NCBI RefSeq assembly: GCF_024464185.1
Contig: NZ_JANHAU010000003.1
Location: 186,001 to 250,000 of the forward strand
Source of the DNA: Haloarchaeobius salinus
Lineage (GTDB): Archaea > Halobacteriota > Halobacteria > Halobacteriales > Natrialbaceae
Length of the DNA stretch: 64,000 bases
Direction: 5' to 3'
The notes below the pieces were generated by a model that saw only the letters and a program-made list of their open reading frames with translations, was not told where the DNA came from and did not search any database. Positions 23,153 through 31,829 of the stretch are shown here, piece by piece. Made by a program: the position numbers and the translations under genes. The number at the start of each line of letters is the position of its first letter. Positions within the stretch are counted from its first letter, which is position 1.

Positions 23153-23458
23153 ATGGACGAACAGCGACGCGTCGCCGCGTTCCTCGCGACGCACGACATG
23201 GAGACGGAGCCGGCGTACCGACTGCTGGACCTCAGCAGCGAACTCGGCGAGCTGGCGAAGGAGGTCTGCACGTCGACGGACTACGGCCACAGACCGGACG
23301 ACGTGACTGTCCCCGAGGACGAGCTGGGGGACGTGCTGTTCGCGCTGCTGGCGCTCGCCGAGGAGCTGGACGTCGACGCGGGCACGGCGCTCGAATCGTC
23401 GCTCGCGAAGTACGAGCGCAGAATCGAAGAGACGGGAGACGCGGGCTCGGGCCGGTAG
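23153..23458 (+). CDS. MazG-like nucleotide pyrophosphohydrolase
   Basis: A 101-residue all-alpha MazG-family protein. The metal-binding motifs are LSSELGELAKEV (ExxE) and EDELGDVLFALL (ExxD), spaced as in short MazG and MazG-like enzymes that hydrolyse NTPs or dNTPs to monophosphates and pyrophosphate. Such enzymes clear non-canonical nucleotides. The ATG at 23153 follows a CGACTTTTGCG TATA-like element about 27 bases upstream. The stop abuts the convergent reductase stop at 23459. Confidence 0.82.
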   Translation: MDEQRRVAAFLATHDMETEPAYRLLDLSSELGELAKEVCTSTDYGHRPDDVTVPEDELGDVLFALLALAEELDVDAGTALESSLAKYERRIEETGDAGSGR

Positions 23459-24691
23459 TTACCGCCGGTACCAGTCCATCAGCGTGTCGAACACCAGCTT
23501 CGCGTCGCCGAGACGGAGCATCTTCGCCAGCTCGAGCTTGTTCCCCTGGTTCGCCTCCGTGAGGTCGTCGGCCGACATCCGCGAGAGGTCGTCCATCAGG
23601 TCGTCGTAGCGCTCGTTGGAGGCGCGGTACAGCAGCTCGGTCATGAACAGCCGTGTCTTGACCTTCGGTGCGACGCGCTCGTGCCAGAGCTGGTCGTAGA
23701 TCGCCATCTCGGAGGCGCTGGTGTCGCGCTCGCTGTGGGTCAGCACCCGGTCGGCGACCGCCGCGGCGGCACGGCCGGAGCGCATGCACTTGTCGATGCC
23801 CTCGCCCCAGAGCGGGTCGACCGTCGGGACGGTGTCGCCGATGGCCATGAAGCTGTCCGTGCTCATCTTCCCGGGGAGCTGGATGTGCGCGGAGCCGCGG
23901 TGCTGCTCGCCCTCGATGCGCGTTGCGTCCTGCAGGCGCGGGTCCTTCTCCTGCCAGTACGAGAGGTAGTCGTCGACGCTGAAGCCGTCCTTCGCGTTCT
24001 CCTGATGGGCGGCGTTCTGGATGTAGCAGACGCCGACCTTCGCGGTGTCGCCGCCGGTGTGGAAGATCCACGAGTAGCCGCCGGGCGCGAGGTCGTGGTC
24101 GAGCCGCAGCATCATCGCGTCGGTCAGGTCGGCGTAGCCGCCCGCGTTCACGTCGACGCCCTCCATCTCGAACTCGACGCCGATGGCCTGCCGCTCGCGC
24201 TTCAGGTCGACCACGTCGAGCGCCTTCGCCAGCGGCGCGCTCGGGCCGGTCGCGTCGATGATGACGTCGCCGTACACCTCCTCGTCGCCGTTGTAGCGCA
24301 CGCCCACCGGCTCGCCGCCCTCGAGGATGGGCTTCGAGACGCGGGCGTCGAAGATGTACTCCGCGCCGTCGTCGCGGGAGTCCTCGACCAGCCAGTTCTT
24401 GTAGTCGGCGAACTCGAGTACGGCACCGGGCTGGTGGCGCGTGTAGTAGTGGTTCGGCGACTCCAGCACCACCTCGTCGGTGAAGTTCATCACGACCTCG
24501 TCCGGGATGTTGAAGTCGGACATCGTCGACGGGAACGTCCCGGCGGTCGACTTGTTGCTCCGGGTCGGGAACTCGTCTTCTCCCTCCGTCTCAAGGACGA
24601 CCACGTCGTACCCCCGTGCGGCGAGGTCCCGGGCGGCCTGCCCACCAGCGGGCCCGGCACCGGCGATGACCGCGTCGTATGTTTCAGTCAT
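23459..24691 (-). CDS. Geranylgeranyl reductase family flavoprotein
   Basis: FAD-dependent reductase (410 aa) of the digeranylgeranylglycerophospholipid reductase family, which saturates the isoprenoid chains of archaeal lipids. The Rossmann FAD motif is VIAGAGPAGGQAARDLAARG (residues 6-25); DVIIDATGPSAPLAKAL and AIGDTVPTVDPLWGEGIDKCMRSG are the other FAD contacts; PGGYSWIFH sits in the substrate region where homologues have YxWxFP. The ATG at 24691 gives MTETYDAVIAG; the in-frame N-terminal extension to 24796 is not supported. The family is promiscuous, so activity on menaquinone or other prenyl groups is possible. Confidence 0.85.
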   Translation of the reverse strand: MTETYDAVIAGAGPAGGQAARDLAARGYDVVVLETEGEDEFPTRSNKSTAGTFPSTMSDFNIPDEVVMNFTDEVVLESPNHYYTRHQPGAVLEFADYKNWLVEDSRDDGAEYIFDARVSKPILEGGEPVGVRYNGDEEVYGDVIIDATGPSAPLAKALDVVDLKRERQAIGVEFEMEGVDVNAGGYADLTDAMMLRLDHDLAPGGYSWIFHTGGDTAKVGVCYIQNAAHQENAKDGFSVDDYLSYWQEKDPRLQDATRIEGEQHRGSAHIQLPGKMSTDSFMAIGDTVPTVDPLWGEGIDKCMRSGRAAAAVADRVLTHSERDTSASEMAIYDQLWHERVAPKVKTRLFMTELLYRASNERYDDLMDDLSRMSADDLTEANQGNKLELAKMLRLGDAKLVFDTLMDWYRR

Positions 24692-24813
24692 GGTAGAGTA
24701 GACAGCGTCGCAGTGTTCGGTGAACGCCGTTACCCCTACATACGAATCCGGAGTGTAATTCTTTCTGATTCGTGTCCGTCGGGGGGAACGAGCCAACGGG
24801 GGAACGGAGCGGC

Positions 24814-25440
24814 CTACGCGATGTCGCGGCTGGTGTCGATGGCGACCTCGTCCGCCAGCTCCAGCTTGACGGTCTCGACGAGCGCGGTACCGCCGCGGAA
24901 CTTCGGGATGGACAGGCGGTTCTCCATCTCCGCACCCCGGACCTGCGTCTCCAGGGCGAACACCACGTCGGCCATGTGCTTCGTCGTGTCCCGGTTCGTC
25001 GGGATGTGGTGGCCGTCGAGGCAGTGCAGGAACGCGATGGAGCCGGTGTTGACCATGTGCGTCTGGAGCTCGGTCATGAAGCTCCGGTAGCGGTTCCGGT
25101 CGCCGCGCTCCAGCACGTCCGCGGTGTCGATGATGAGGTTCGCGCCCTCCGGGAGCGCACGGATGAGTCGGTTCGCCTGGTCGAGCGGCTCGGAGCCGGA
25201 GATGTCGCGCACCGTCGGCGAGCCCACCGGCGCGTTCGTGTTCTCGATGGCGTCGCGGACGGCCTGGTCGGACCGTTCGGTGGTGAGGTAGAGCGTCCCC
25301 CGGGCGGCGGTCAGCTCGTAGAGCAGTAGCTCGGACTGGCTCGCCGGAGAGGCCGTGAACGCGACGATGGAGCCCGGGGGGAGCCCACCGTTCAGCTTCC
25401 GGTCTAGAACGTCGATTCCTGTCTCTAACCGCCCGGCCAT
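24814..25440 (-). CDS. RecA-fold (KaiC/Rad55-like) protein with degenerate P-loop
   Basis: A 208-residue protein with the architecture of a RadA/KaiC-type domain: ETGIDVLDRKLNGGLPPGSIVAF, then a Walker B-like ANLIIDTADVL (D105), and the later segments SFMTELQTHMVNTG and RLSIPKFRGG. In the usual place of the ATP-binding GxxxxGKT, residues 30-37 read ASPASQSE, with no glycine-lysine pair. ATP hydrolysis is therefore unlikely. It lies downstream of the MinD-like gene on the same strand with its own TATA-like TTATTTAG about 30 bases before the ATG. Possibly a haloarchaeal regulatory or structural paralogue; function unknown. Confidence 0.78.
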   Translation of the reverse strand: MAGRLETGIDVLDRKLNGGLPPGSIVAFTASPASQSELLLYELTAARGTLYLTTERSDQAVRDAIENTNAPVGSPTVRDISGSEPLDQANRLIRALPEGANLIIDTADVLERGDRNRYRSFMTELQTHMVNTGSIAFLHCLDGHHIPTNRDTTKHMADVVFALETQVRGAEMENRLSIPKFRGGTALVETVKLELADEVAIDTSRDIA

Positions 25441-25466
25441 GTACGTGACCCGTTAGCCGGCCGTGC

Positions 25467-26090
25467 CTAAATAACTGTTTGCCTCCGGAGGCGTTCCGCG
25501 ACGCGGTCGTAGGCGTGCCACACCGCTGGATTCGAGAGCGGGTCGGTCGCGGCCGGGACCGTGCCGAGGACCGACGTCCCCAGGAACTGCTCGACGCCGT
25601 CGGGCTGTTCGTGGGTGCCGACGAGCACGACGCCGACGACGCTCACACCCAGCTCCCGGGCGATGGCCCCGGTCTTGGCGGCGTCGCGGAGCGCCTGCGG
25701 CGTCCCGTCGGCGACGAGGAGCGCGTCGTCCGCCACCCGCAGCGGGGCGACGGCGTCCGGTCCCGCACCGGCGGGTGTGTCGACGACGGTCGGACGGTCC
25801 CGGAGCCGGCCCAGCGCCGCCGAGACGGCTGACTTGTCGGCCGAAGGGGGTGCAGCGACGACCCTGACCCCCGGGATCGTCGCGACGGGCTGTTCGGGCA
25901 CGCCATCGCCGTCGAGCACCGCGGCGAGGGACGGGTCGCGCTCACAGCCCGCGAGCGCGTGGAGGTCGGGCATCTCGCAGTCGGTGTCGACCGCACGGAC
26001 CGGGCGGCCCTCGCTGGCGAGCGCCCCCGCCAGCCCGAGCGTCGTCGTCGTCTTCCCCACGCCTCCCTTGCCACCGGCGACTGCGAGCAT
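25467..26090 (-). CDS. ParA/MinD-family ATPase
   Basis: A 207-residue P-loop NTPase. The deviant Walker A GGKGGVGKTTTTLGLA with lysines K8 and K13 opens the protein; TDCEMPDL follows; VVDTPAGAGPDAVAPL is the switch II region. It lacks a clear C-terminal amphipathic membrane-targeting helix as in MinD, and there is no parB partner next door. Uses in haloarchaea include positioning of chemosensory arrays or archaella, but the context is silent here. It is divergent from the RibD-like reductase and upstream of the RecA-fold protein. Confidence 0.85.
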   Translation of the reverse strand: MLAVAGGKGGVGKTTTTLGLAGALASEGRPVRAVDTDCEMPDLHALAGCERDPSLAAVLDGDGVPEQPVATIPGVRVVAAPPSADKSAVSAALGRLRDRPTVVDTPAGAGPDAVAPLRVADDALLVADGTPQALRDAAKTGAIARELGVSVVGVVLVGTHEQPDGVEQFLGTSVLGTVPAATDPLSNPAVWHAYDRVAERLRRQTVI

Positions 26091-26172
26091 GCCGTCTCTG
26101 CCCCCGGCATCGTACTTGAACCCCGGCGTCGCGACCGAAACCAGTTTGTCGCCGCCAGCCGTGGCTCGGGGC

Positions 26173-26847
26173 GTGTACGTCCACGTCAACGCCGCGACGA
26201 GCGCGGACGGCAAGCTCGCGTCGCGGGAGCGCAGCCAACTCCGCATCAGCGGCTCCGCGGACTTCGACCGGGTCGACGCCAGCAGGGCCGAGAGCGACGC
26301 CGTCGCGGTCGGCGTCGGCACCGTCCTCGCCGACGATCCGTCGCTGACGGTCAAGGACCAGGACCGCGTCGCCGACCGGGAGGCGGACGGGCTGTCCCCG
26401 CACCCGGCCCGCGTGGTGTTCGACTCCCGAGGCCGGACGCCGTCCGACGCCGTCATCCTCGACGACGTGGCGACCACGTACGTCCTCGTCGCCGAGGCAG
26501 CACCGGCGGAGCGACGGGAGTCACTCGCCGCGGCCGGTGCGGAGGTCGTCGTCGCCGGCACCGACCGGGTGGACCCCGCCGCCGGGCTCGACGCGCTCGC
26601 CGACCGTGGGGTCGAGCGACTCATGGTCGAGGGCGGCGGCGAGCTCATCTTCTCGCTGTTCGAGGCCGGACTGGTCGACGAGCTCACCGTCTACGTCGGC
26701 GCGATGGTCGTCGGCGGTCGCGACGCACCCACGCTCGCCGACGGCGATGGGTTCGTCGAGTCCTTCCCCGCGCTGTCGTTGTCGGGCGTCGACCGACTCG
26801 ACGACGGCGTCCTGCTCCGGTGGACGGTCGAGAGCCGGCCAGGCTGA
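26173..26847 (+). CDS. RibD C-terminal-type diaminopyrimidine reductase
   Basis: Archaeal 2,5-diamino-6-ribosylamino-4(3H)-pyrimidinone 5'-phosphate reductase, an NADPH enzyme of riboflavin synthesis (224 aa). VHVNAATSADGKLAS, RISGSADFDRVDASRAESDAVAVGVGT, and RLMVEGGGELIFSLFEAGLVDELTVY are the RibD_C hallmarks. The start is GTG at 26173; another GTG at 26161 would add four residues. A TATA-like CCAGTTTGTC is about 27 bases upstream of 26173. The gene stands alone among unrelated genes. Confidence 0.88.
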   Translation: MYVHVNAATSADGKLASRERSQLRISGSADFDRVDASRAESDAVAVGVGTVLADDPSLTVKDQDRVADREADGLSPHPARVVFDSRGRTPSDAVILDDVATTYVLVAEAAPAERRESLAAAGAEVVVAGTDRVDPAAGLDALADRGVERLMVEGGGELIFSLFEAGLVDELTVYVGAMVVGGRDAPTLADGDGFVESFPALSLSGVDRLDDGVLLRWTVESRPG

Positions 26848-26932
26848 CGGCACGAGTATTCGATACCGGCCGTGCTCGTGACTGATGCGATCACGCTGTC
26901 GTGAGAACGCGCGTCAGAAGTGGACCGTCGCC

Positions 26933-27220
26933 TCAGTGCTGGTGGCCGGTCGCCTCGCCGAAGGTGACGCCGAAGCGCTCCTCGAACAGCTCCATCGCCT
27001 TGCCCTCGGCCGCGTCGATCTCCGGGCTGCCGCCCTCGCCGTGGTGTGCGAGGTGGTGGGCACGGGAGGCGAAGGAGAGCAGTGTGATGTCGGCGACGAC
27101 CTCGGCGGGCGACTGGCCCTGCTCGGCGAGCATGTCGATGAGGTCGGCGGGGAGCTCGACCTCGTCTGCGTCGTCCTCGGATTCGATGGCGAACGTGATT
27201 GTCTCGACGTCGTCTGACAT
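26933..27220 (-). CDS. Haloarchaeal acidic protein of unknown function
   Basis: A 95-residue soluble protein beginning MSDDVETITFAIES, with LPADLIDMLAEQGQSPAEVVADITLLSFASRAHHLAHHGEG and ending LFEERFGVTFGEATGHQH. The histidine-rich RAHHLAHH and terminal GHQH could bind metal. It resembles an uncharacterised haloarchaeal family I remember as DUF7545; no function is known. The ATG at 27220 is chosen over 27262 because the TATA box TTTATG (plus 27244-27250 as its complement) is 27 bases upstream. Confidence 0.75.
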   Translation of the reverse strand: MSDDVETITFAIESEDDADEVELPADLIDMLAEQGQSPAEVVADITLLSFASRAHHLAHHGEGGSPEIDAAEGKAMELFEERFGVTFGEATGHQH

Positions 27221-27258
27221 AGTTCGGGATTCGTTGGCAGGCATAAACCTCTGTGGGT

Positions 27259-28740
27259 TCAATGCTCGGAGACGGTCCGACGCGCGCCGTGACGCACGTC
27301 GAGGTCCTCGAAGACGAACCGTGCACCGCCCGCGTCGCTCTCTGTCACCGAGACGGTCCAGCCGTGCCCCTCGGCGACCGTCTCGACGATGGCCAGCCCG
27401 AAGCCAGTGCCGTCCTCGCTCGTCGTGAACCCGCGGTCGAACACCGACGTCCGCTCGTCGGCCGGGATGCCGGGGCCGTCGTCCGAGACCGCGAAGCCGT
27501 CCCCGGTCGGTTCGACGGTCACGGTGACGTCGTCACGGCCGTGCTCGACGCTGTTGCGGAACAGGTTCTCGAACACCGTCTGGAGCCGCTCCGGGTCGGC
27601 GTGGACGGTCGCGTCGTCGTCGACGACCAGCGTCGCGTCACCCGTCGGCAGGGACCGCCACGCCCGCGTCGCCGTCTGGACCAGCGACACCTGCTCGGGC
27701 TCGCCGACCGCCAGTCCCTCCCGGGCCAGTGTCAGCACCTCGTCGATGAGCCGGTCCATCCGTTCGACCGCCCGGTCGACGTTGTCCAGGTAGCTCGTGT
27801 CGCCGGTCTCGCGGGCCAGCTCGACGTTGCCCGAGATGATAGACAGCGGTCCGCGGAGGTCGTGACTGACGACGCCCGTGAACTGGTCGAGCCGCTCGTT
27901 GCGGCGCTCCAGCTCTCGGTGCTTGCTCGCCCGGTCGAGCGCCACGCCGACGTTCCGTGCGAGCAGCGTGAGCAGTTCGACCGTCTCCTCGCCGACGTCG
28001 CCTGCGTGTGGGACCGACGTGCCGAGCAGTCCGTACTCGCCGACCGGCACGAGCAGCACCGACGAGAGCGGGAGATCCGGGAACGCACGGTCCGGCTGCG
28101 AGGAGTAGTCCCGGACGAGCGACCGCTCACCGGATTCGAACGTCCTCATCTCGAGGGTGTCCGGCGGAATCGGCCGCATCTCGAGGTCCTCGGAGCCGGC
28201 GAGCACTCGGGCCGCGTCGCTGCCGGCGACCGGGACGAGGTCCTCGGTGTCCTCCGACGCCAGCCAGAGCGTGACGAACGGCTGGTCGAAGACGCACTTG
28301 GCCACGTCGATGGCCGTCTTCGCGATGACGCTCGTCCGTTCGGTCGCGAACAGGTCCTGTGTCGCCTCGTTCAGCGCCGCGAGGCGGTCCTCGTGGGAGC
28401 GCCGTCGGTCGCCCTCCCGGACGACGACGACCGTCTCGCCGGTCGTCGACCGGACGAACGTGAGCTGGTACTCCCGCTCACCACAGTCAGTATTGTCGAA
28501 CTCACGGACGGTCCCGAACCAGCGCCCGCTGCACTCGACCGCGCTCAACCCGTCGGCGACGCAGTCGTGGTGGCTCGACGGTAGGCACTGCCGCCACGGC
28601 TCGTCGAGCAGTTCGGCCGGGTCGTCGTAGCCGTAGAGGCTCGCGTACTCGCCGTTCGCGAAGACGTGGCGTTCGCGCTCGTCCAACACCGCGACGCCCA
28701 CCCTGATCGACGAGCGGACCCCATCCCCACTGGCGTCCAT
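27259..28740 (-). CDS. Sensor histidine kinase (PAS-GAF-HisKA-HATPase)
   Basis: A soluble 493-residue two-component sensor kinase, with no membrane spans. Residues 10-110 form a PAS domain (VAVLDERERHVFANGEYASLYGYDD), 125-270 a GAF-like domain, then a coiled linker. The phosphoaccepting histidine is in VVSHDLRGPLSIISGNVE (H293). The ATP-binding core has NLFRNSVEHG (N box), DDGPGIP (G1) and GTGFGLAIV (G2). No response regulator is adjacent, as is common in haloarchaea, so the partner is unknown. The TATA box is at 28764-28774. Confidence 0.9.
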   Translation of the reverse strand: MDASGDGVRSSIRVGVAVLDERERHVFANGEYASLYGYDDPAELLDEPWRQCLPSSHHDCVADGLSAVECSGRWFGTVREFDNTDCGEREYQLTFVRSTTGETVVVVREGDRRRSHEDRLAALNEATQDLFATERTSVIAKTAIDVAKCVFDQPFVTLWLASEDTEDLVPVAGSDAARVLAGSEDLEMRPIPPDTLEMRTFESGERSLVRDYSSQPDRAFPDLPLSSVLLVPVGEYGLLGTSVPHAGDVGEETVELLTLLARNVGVALDRASKHRELERRNERLDQFTGVVSHDLRGPLSIISGNVELARETGDTSYLDNVDRAVERMDRLIDEVLTLAREGLAVGEPEQVSLVQTATRAWRSLPTGDATLVVDDDATVHADPERLQTVFENLFRNSVEHGRDDVTVTVEPTGDGFAVSDDGPGIPADERTSVFDRGFTTSEDGTGFGLAIVETVAEGHGWTVSVTESDAGGARFVFEDLDVRHGARRTVSEH

Positions 28741-28763
28741 TCGAACGTGTAGACTCGTCGAAG

Positions 28764-28774
28764 CAATATAAAAC
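28764..28774 (-). promoter_or_regulatory. TATA box of the histidine kinase gene
   Basis: On the minus strand GGTTTTATATT is centred 28 bases before the ATG at 28740. A perfect 10-bp palindrome CCGCTAGCGG (28774-28783) directly abuts it on the upstream side. Confidence 0.6.
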
Positions 28775-28795
28775 CGCTAGCGGAGCATCCAGGGT

Positions 28796-30157
28796 TCAGT
28801 CGTCCGCTTCGGCGGCCGTCTCCGCCGTCGCGTCGACCGCCGTCGCGTGGTCCTCGAGGTAGTCGTCGGCGTCGAGCGCCGCCTTGCAGCCCATGCCGGC
28901 CGCGGTGACGGCCTGCTGGTAGTGGTAGTCCACGACGTCGCCCGCTCCGAAGATGCCCTCGACGCCGGTCTCGGTCTGGCCGCCCCCGAAGCCGCCGACG
29001 GTCTTGAGGTAGCCCTCCTCGTCCATCTCGACGCCGGTGCCCTCAAGGTAGCCCGTGTTCGGCGTGTGCCCGATGGCGTAGAACACCGCCCCGACGTCCT
29101 TCGCGTACTCCCGGGTGTCCGGGTCGTCGAGCTTCCCGGTCGGGTGGCCCTCGGGGTTCTCGACCAGGGTCACGTGGTCGACGCCCTCCTCCTGGCTGCC
29201 GTGGATCTCCGTGAGCTCGGTGTTCCAGAGGATCTCGACGTCGCCGGCCTCGACCTTGTCCATGATGCGGTCGATCCAGACGTCCTCGGCACGGAACTCG
29301 TCGCGCCGGTGGGCGATGTAGACGGTGTCGGCGAACTTGGTGAGGAAGTTCGCCTCCTCCATCGCGGCGTCGCCGCCGCCGACGACGAGCATGTCCTCGT
29401 CGCGGAAGAACGCGCCGTCGCAGGTCGCACAGGTGGAGAGGCCGTACCCCATCATCGTGTCCTCGCCGGGGACACCGAGCGTGCGGGCGGACGCGCCGGA
29501 CGCCGCGATGACCGCGTCGGCGGTGTAGACGTCGCCGTCGGTGAGCTCGACGCGGAACGGGCGCGAGGAGGCGTCGACGTCCGCGATGATGCCGTTCCGG
29601 GTGTCGGCACCGAACTTCTTCGCCTGCTCTTTCATGTTGTTGATGAGGTCCGGCCCGGAGATGCCCTCGGGGAAGCCGGGGTAGTTCTCCACGTCGGTCG
29701 TCAGGGTGAGCTGTCCACCCGGCTCGTCGCCCTCGACGACGAGGGGTTCGTTGTTCGACCGGGCGGCGTAGATGGCCGCCGTGAGGCCGGCGATACCGGT
29801 GCCGGCGATGAGCAGCTTGCGGTGCTCGACGACGTCGTCGCGCGGGTCGGGGCCTCCCTCGGCCACGTCCTCGCCGCCGTCGGTCGCCTCGGCCAGCCCG
29901 AGCAGCTCGTCCAGCTCGCCGGTCTCGTCGAGCGCCGAGGTGTCGTCCCAGCCGCCGACGAGCTTGTCGTCGACGAACACCTCGGGGGCGGTCTTTCTCC
30001 CCTCGGCGCGCTCGACCATCTCGTCGAACAGCTCCTCGTCGCCGGTCACGTTGTACTCCTCGTACTCGACGCCCTTCTCGTCGAAGAGGTCCTTCGCCTT
30101 CTCGCAGTACGGGCAGTTCTCCTTCGTGTATATCTCTACGTGCGGCGCGTCTGTCAT
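28796..30157 (-). CDS. Glutaredoxin-thioredoxin reductase fusion protein
   Basis: A 453-residue two-domain protein. Residues 1-85 are a glutaredoxin (VEIYTKENCPYCEKAKDLF, CPYC at 15-18; KTAPEVFVDDKLVGGWDD). An acidic linker (about 86-112) follows. Residues 113-453 are a low-molecular-weight thioredoxin reductase: FAD motif LLIAGTGIAGLTAAIYAARS, redox centre STCATCDGAFF (C243, C246), NAD(P)H motif VVGGGDAAMEEA, and HRRDEFRA, the basic signature of NADPH. A covalent reductase-glutaredoxin pair would pass NADPH electrons to disulphides. The ATG at 30157 follows TATA AAATATAAAAC. Confidence 0.9.
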   Translation of the reverse strand: MTDAPHVEIYTKENCPYCEKAKDLFDEKGVEYEEYNVTGDEELFDEMVERAEGRKTAPEVFVDDKLVGGWDDTSALDETGELDELLGLAEATDGGEDVAEGGPDPRDDVVEHRKLLIAGTGIAGLTAAIYAARSNNEPLVVEGDEPGGQLTLTTDVENYPGFPEGISGPDLINNMKEQAKKFGADTRNGIIADVDASSRPFRVELTDGDVYTADAVIAASGASARTLGVPGEDTMMGYGLSTCATCDGAFFRDEDMLVVGGGDAAMEEANFLTKFADTVYIAHRRDEFRAEDVWIDRIMDKVEAGDVEILWNTELTEIHGSQEEGVDHVTLVENPEGHPTGKLDDPDTREYAKDVGAVFYAIGHTPNTGYLEGTGVEMDEEGYLKTVGGFGGGQTETGVEGIFGAGDVVDYHYQQAVTAAGMGCKAALDADDYLEDHATAVDATAETAAEADD

Positions 30158-30180
30158 GGACAAAGATACTCCTCGTAGGT

Positions 30181-30191
30181 GTTTTATATTT
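30181..30191 (-). promoter_or_regulatory. TATA box of the Grx-TrxR gene
   Basis: AAATATAAAAC on the minus strand is centred 28 bases before the ATG at 30157; the divergent cysS promoter (TTTTAACC, about 30256) lies about 70 bases away. Confidence 0.6.
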
Positions 30192-30287
30192 GCGTTGTCC
30201 GACGCTCCTGTTGCACACCCGGCATGTGATGACGAACCACGGAGGGCACCAATCGTTTTAACCGGTCCCGCCGGGAACCACCGGGTA

Positions 30288-31775
30288 ATGACCCTGCACG
30301 TGACGAACACGTTGACGGGCGAGAAGGAGCCGTTCGAGCCGACCGACCCCGACGACGTCCTCCTCTACTACTGCGGGCTGACGGTCTCGGACCCGGCGCA
30401 CCTCGGCCACGCACGTGGCTGGGTCCACGTCGACGTGATGCACCGCTGGCTGACACACCTGGGCTACGACGTGCGCCACGTCGAGAACTTCACCGACGTG
30501 AACGAGAAGATCGTGGCCCGGGCGGGCGACCCCGAGCTCGGCGCGGACGAGGCGGCGGTCGCCGAGCACTACATCGCCGAGGTGCTGCGCGACATGCGCG
30601 GGCTGAACCTCAAACGAGCAGAGGTGTACCCGCGGGTCTCCGAGTCAATCCCGAAGATCGTCGCCCTCGTCGAGACGCTGGTCGAGGAGGGGTACGCCTA
30701 CGAGGCGAACGGCTCGGTGTACTTCGACGTGACGGCGTTCGAGGAGTACGGCAAGCTCTCGAACCAGCGCGTCGAGGAGATCGAGGAGCAGGGCGACCCC
30801 GACGAGCTGGGCGAGAAGCGCCACCCGGCGGACTTCGCGCTCTGGAAGGCCGACGGCGTCGCCCCGGACGCCGTCCACGAGCACCGGAAGGCCGACCACC
30901 CGGGCGACGACGGCGAGACGCCGACCGGCCAGACCTGGGACTCGCCGTGGGGCGAGGGGCGACCCGGCTGGCACATCGAGTGCTCCGCGATGGCGATGAC
31001 GCACCTCGACTCGACCATCGACATCCACGTCGGCGGGCAGGACCTCGTCTTCCCCCACCACGAGAACGAGATCGCCCAGTCCGAGGCGGCGACCGGCAAG
31101 CAGTTCTCGAAGTACTGGCTGCACGTCCGCCTGCTGGAGACGAAGGCCGAGAAGATGTCCTCCAGCCTCGGCAACTTCACGACCGTCGGCGACGCGCTCG
31201 AGTCGGAGGGTGCGAACGTCGTCCGGATGTTCCTGCTCTCGACGGCGTACCACAACGAGGCCGTCTACAGCGACGAGACGCTGGCCGAGGCCCGGGAACG
31301 CTGGGACAGACTCGAACGCGGCTACCGGACGGCGGTCGGGGCCTGCGACTCGGTCGACGCCCGGACCACCGTGGACGACCGCGACCTGCGGAACACCGTC
31401 GAGCGCGCCCGCCGGGAGTTCACCGAGGGGATGAACGACGACTTCAACACGCGCGAGGCGACGACGGCGCTGCTCGAACTCGTCGGTGCGGTGAACCGGC
31501 ACGTCGACGACCGCGAGACGTACGACTACCGCGGGCTCCGGATGGCGGTCGAGACGTTCGAGGAGCTCGGCGGCGACGTGCTCGGCTTCCAGTTCCGCGA
31601 GGAGACCGACGGGAGTGCCGAGGTCGCCGGCGAGCTGGTCGAACTCGTCCTCTCGGTCCGCGAGGCCGAGCGCGAGGCGGGCAACTACGAGCGTGCCGAC
31701 GAGCTCCGCGACGAGCTGGAGGCCCTCGGCGTCACGGTCGAGGATACGGACGACGGCGCGACGTTCCGGCTCTGA
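30288..31775 (+). CDS. cysS: Cysteinyl-tRNA synthetase
   Basis: Charges tRNA-Cys with cysteine (495 aa). Class I signatures: YYCGLTVSDPAHLGHARGW (the HIGH-type motif is HLGH, residues 38-41) and EKMSSSLGNF (KMSKS-type motif, K289). Conserved zinc and helix segments are in WHIECSAMAMTHL and HVGGQDLVFPHHENEIAQ. The ATG at 30288 is chosen because GTTTTAACC is about 27-30 bases upstream and the protein begins MTLHVTNTLTGEKE, as in homologues. It is divergent from the glutaredoxin-reductase gene. Confidence 0.94.
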   Translation: MTLHVTNTLTGEKEPFEPTDPDDVLLYYCGLTVSDPAHLGHARGWVHVDVMHRWLTHLGYDVRHVENFTDVNEKIVARAGDPELGADEAAVAEHYIAEVLRDMRGLNLKRAEVYPRVSESIPKIVALVETLVEEGYAYEANGSVYFDVTAFEEYGKLSNQRVEEIEEQGDPDELGEKRHPADFALWKADGVAPDAVHEHRKADHPGDDGETPTGQTWDSPWGEGRPGWHIECSAMAMTHLDSTIDIHVGGQDLVFPHHENEIAQSEAATGKQFSKYWLHVRLLETKAEKMSSSLGNFTTVGDALESEGANVVRMFLLSTAYHNEAVYSDETLAEARERWDRLERGYRTAVGACDSVDARTTVDDRDLRNTVERARREFTEGMNDDFNTREATTALLELVGAVNRHVDDRETYDYRGLRMAVETFEELGGDVLGFQFREETDGSAEVAGELVELVLSVREAEREAGNYERADELRDELEALGVTVEDTDDGATFRL

Positions 31776-31829
31776 CGCCCTCGGTGCGTTGCCACGCCAT
31801 TTAAGCTCCCGTACCGACTGGTGTCGCCC

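Noticed and set aside
28847-30178. Plus-strand 443-codon frame opposite the Grx-TrxR gene
   Set aside because: It is the mirror of a clear flavoprotein, with no recognisable domain.
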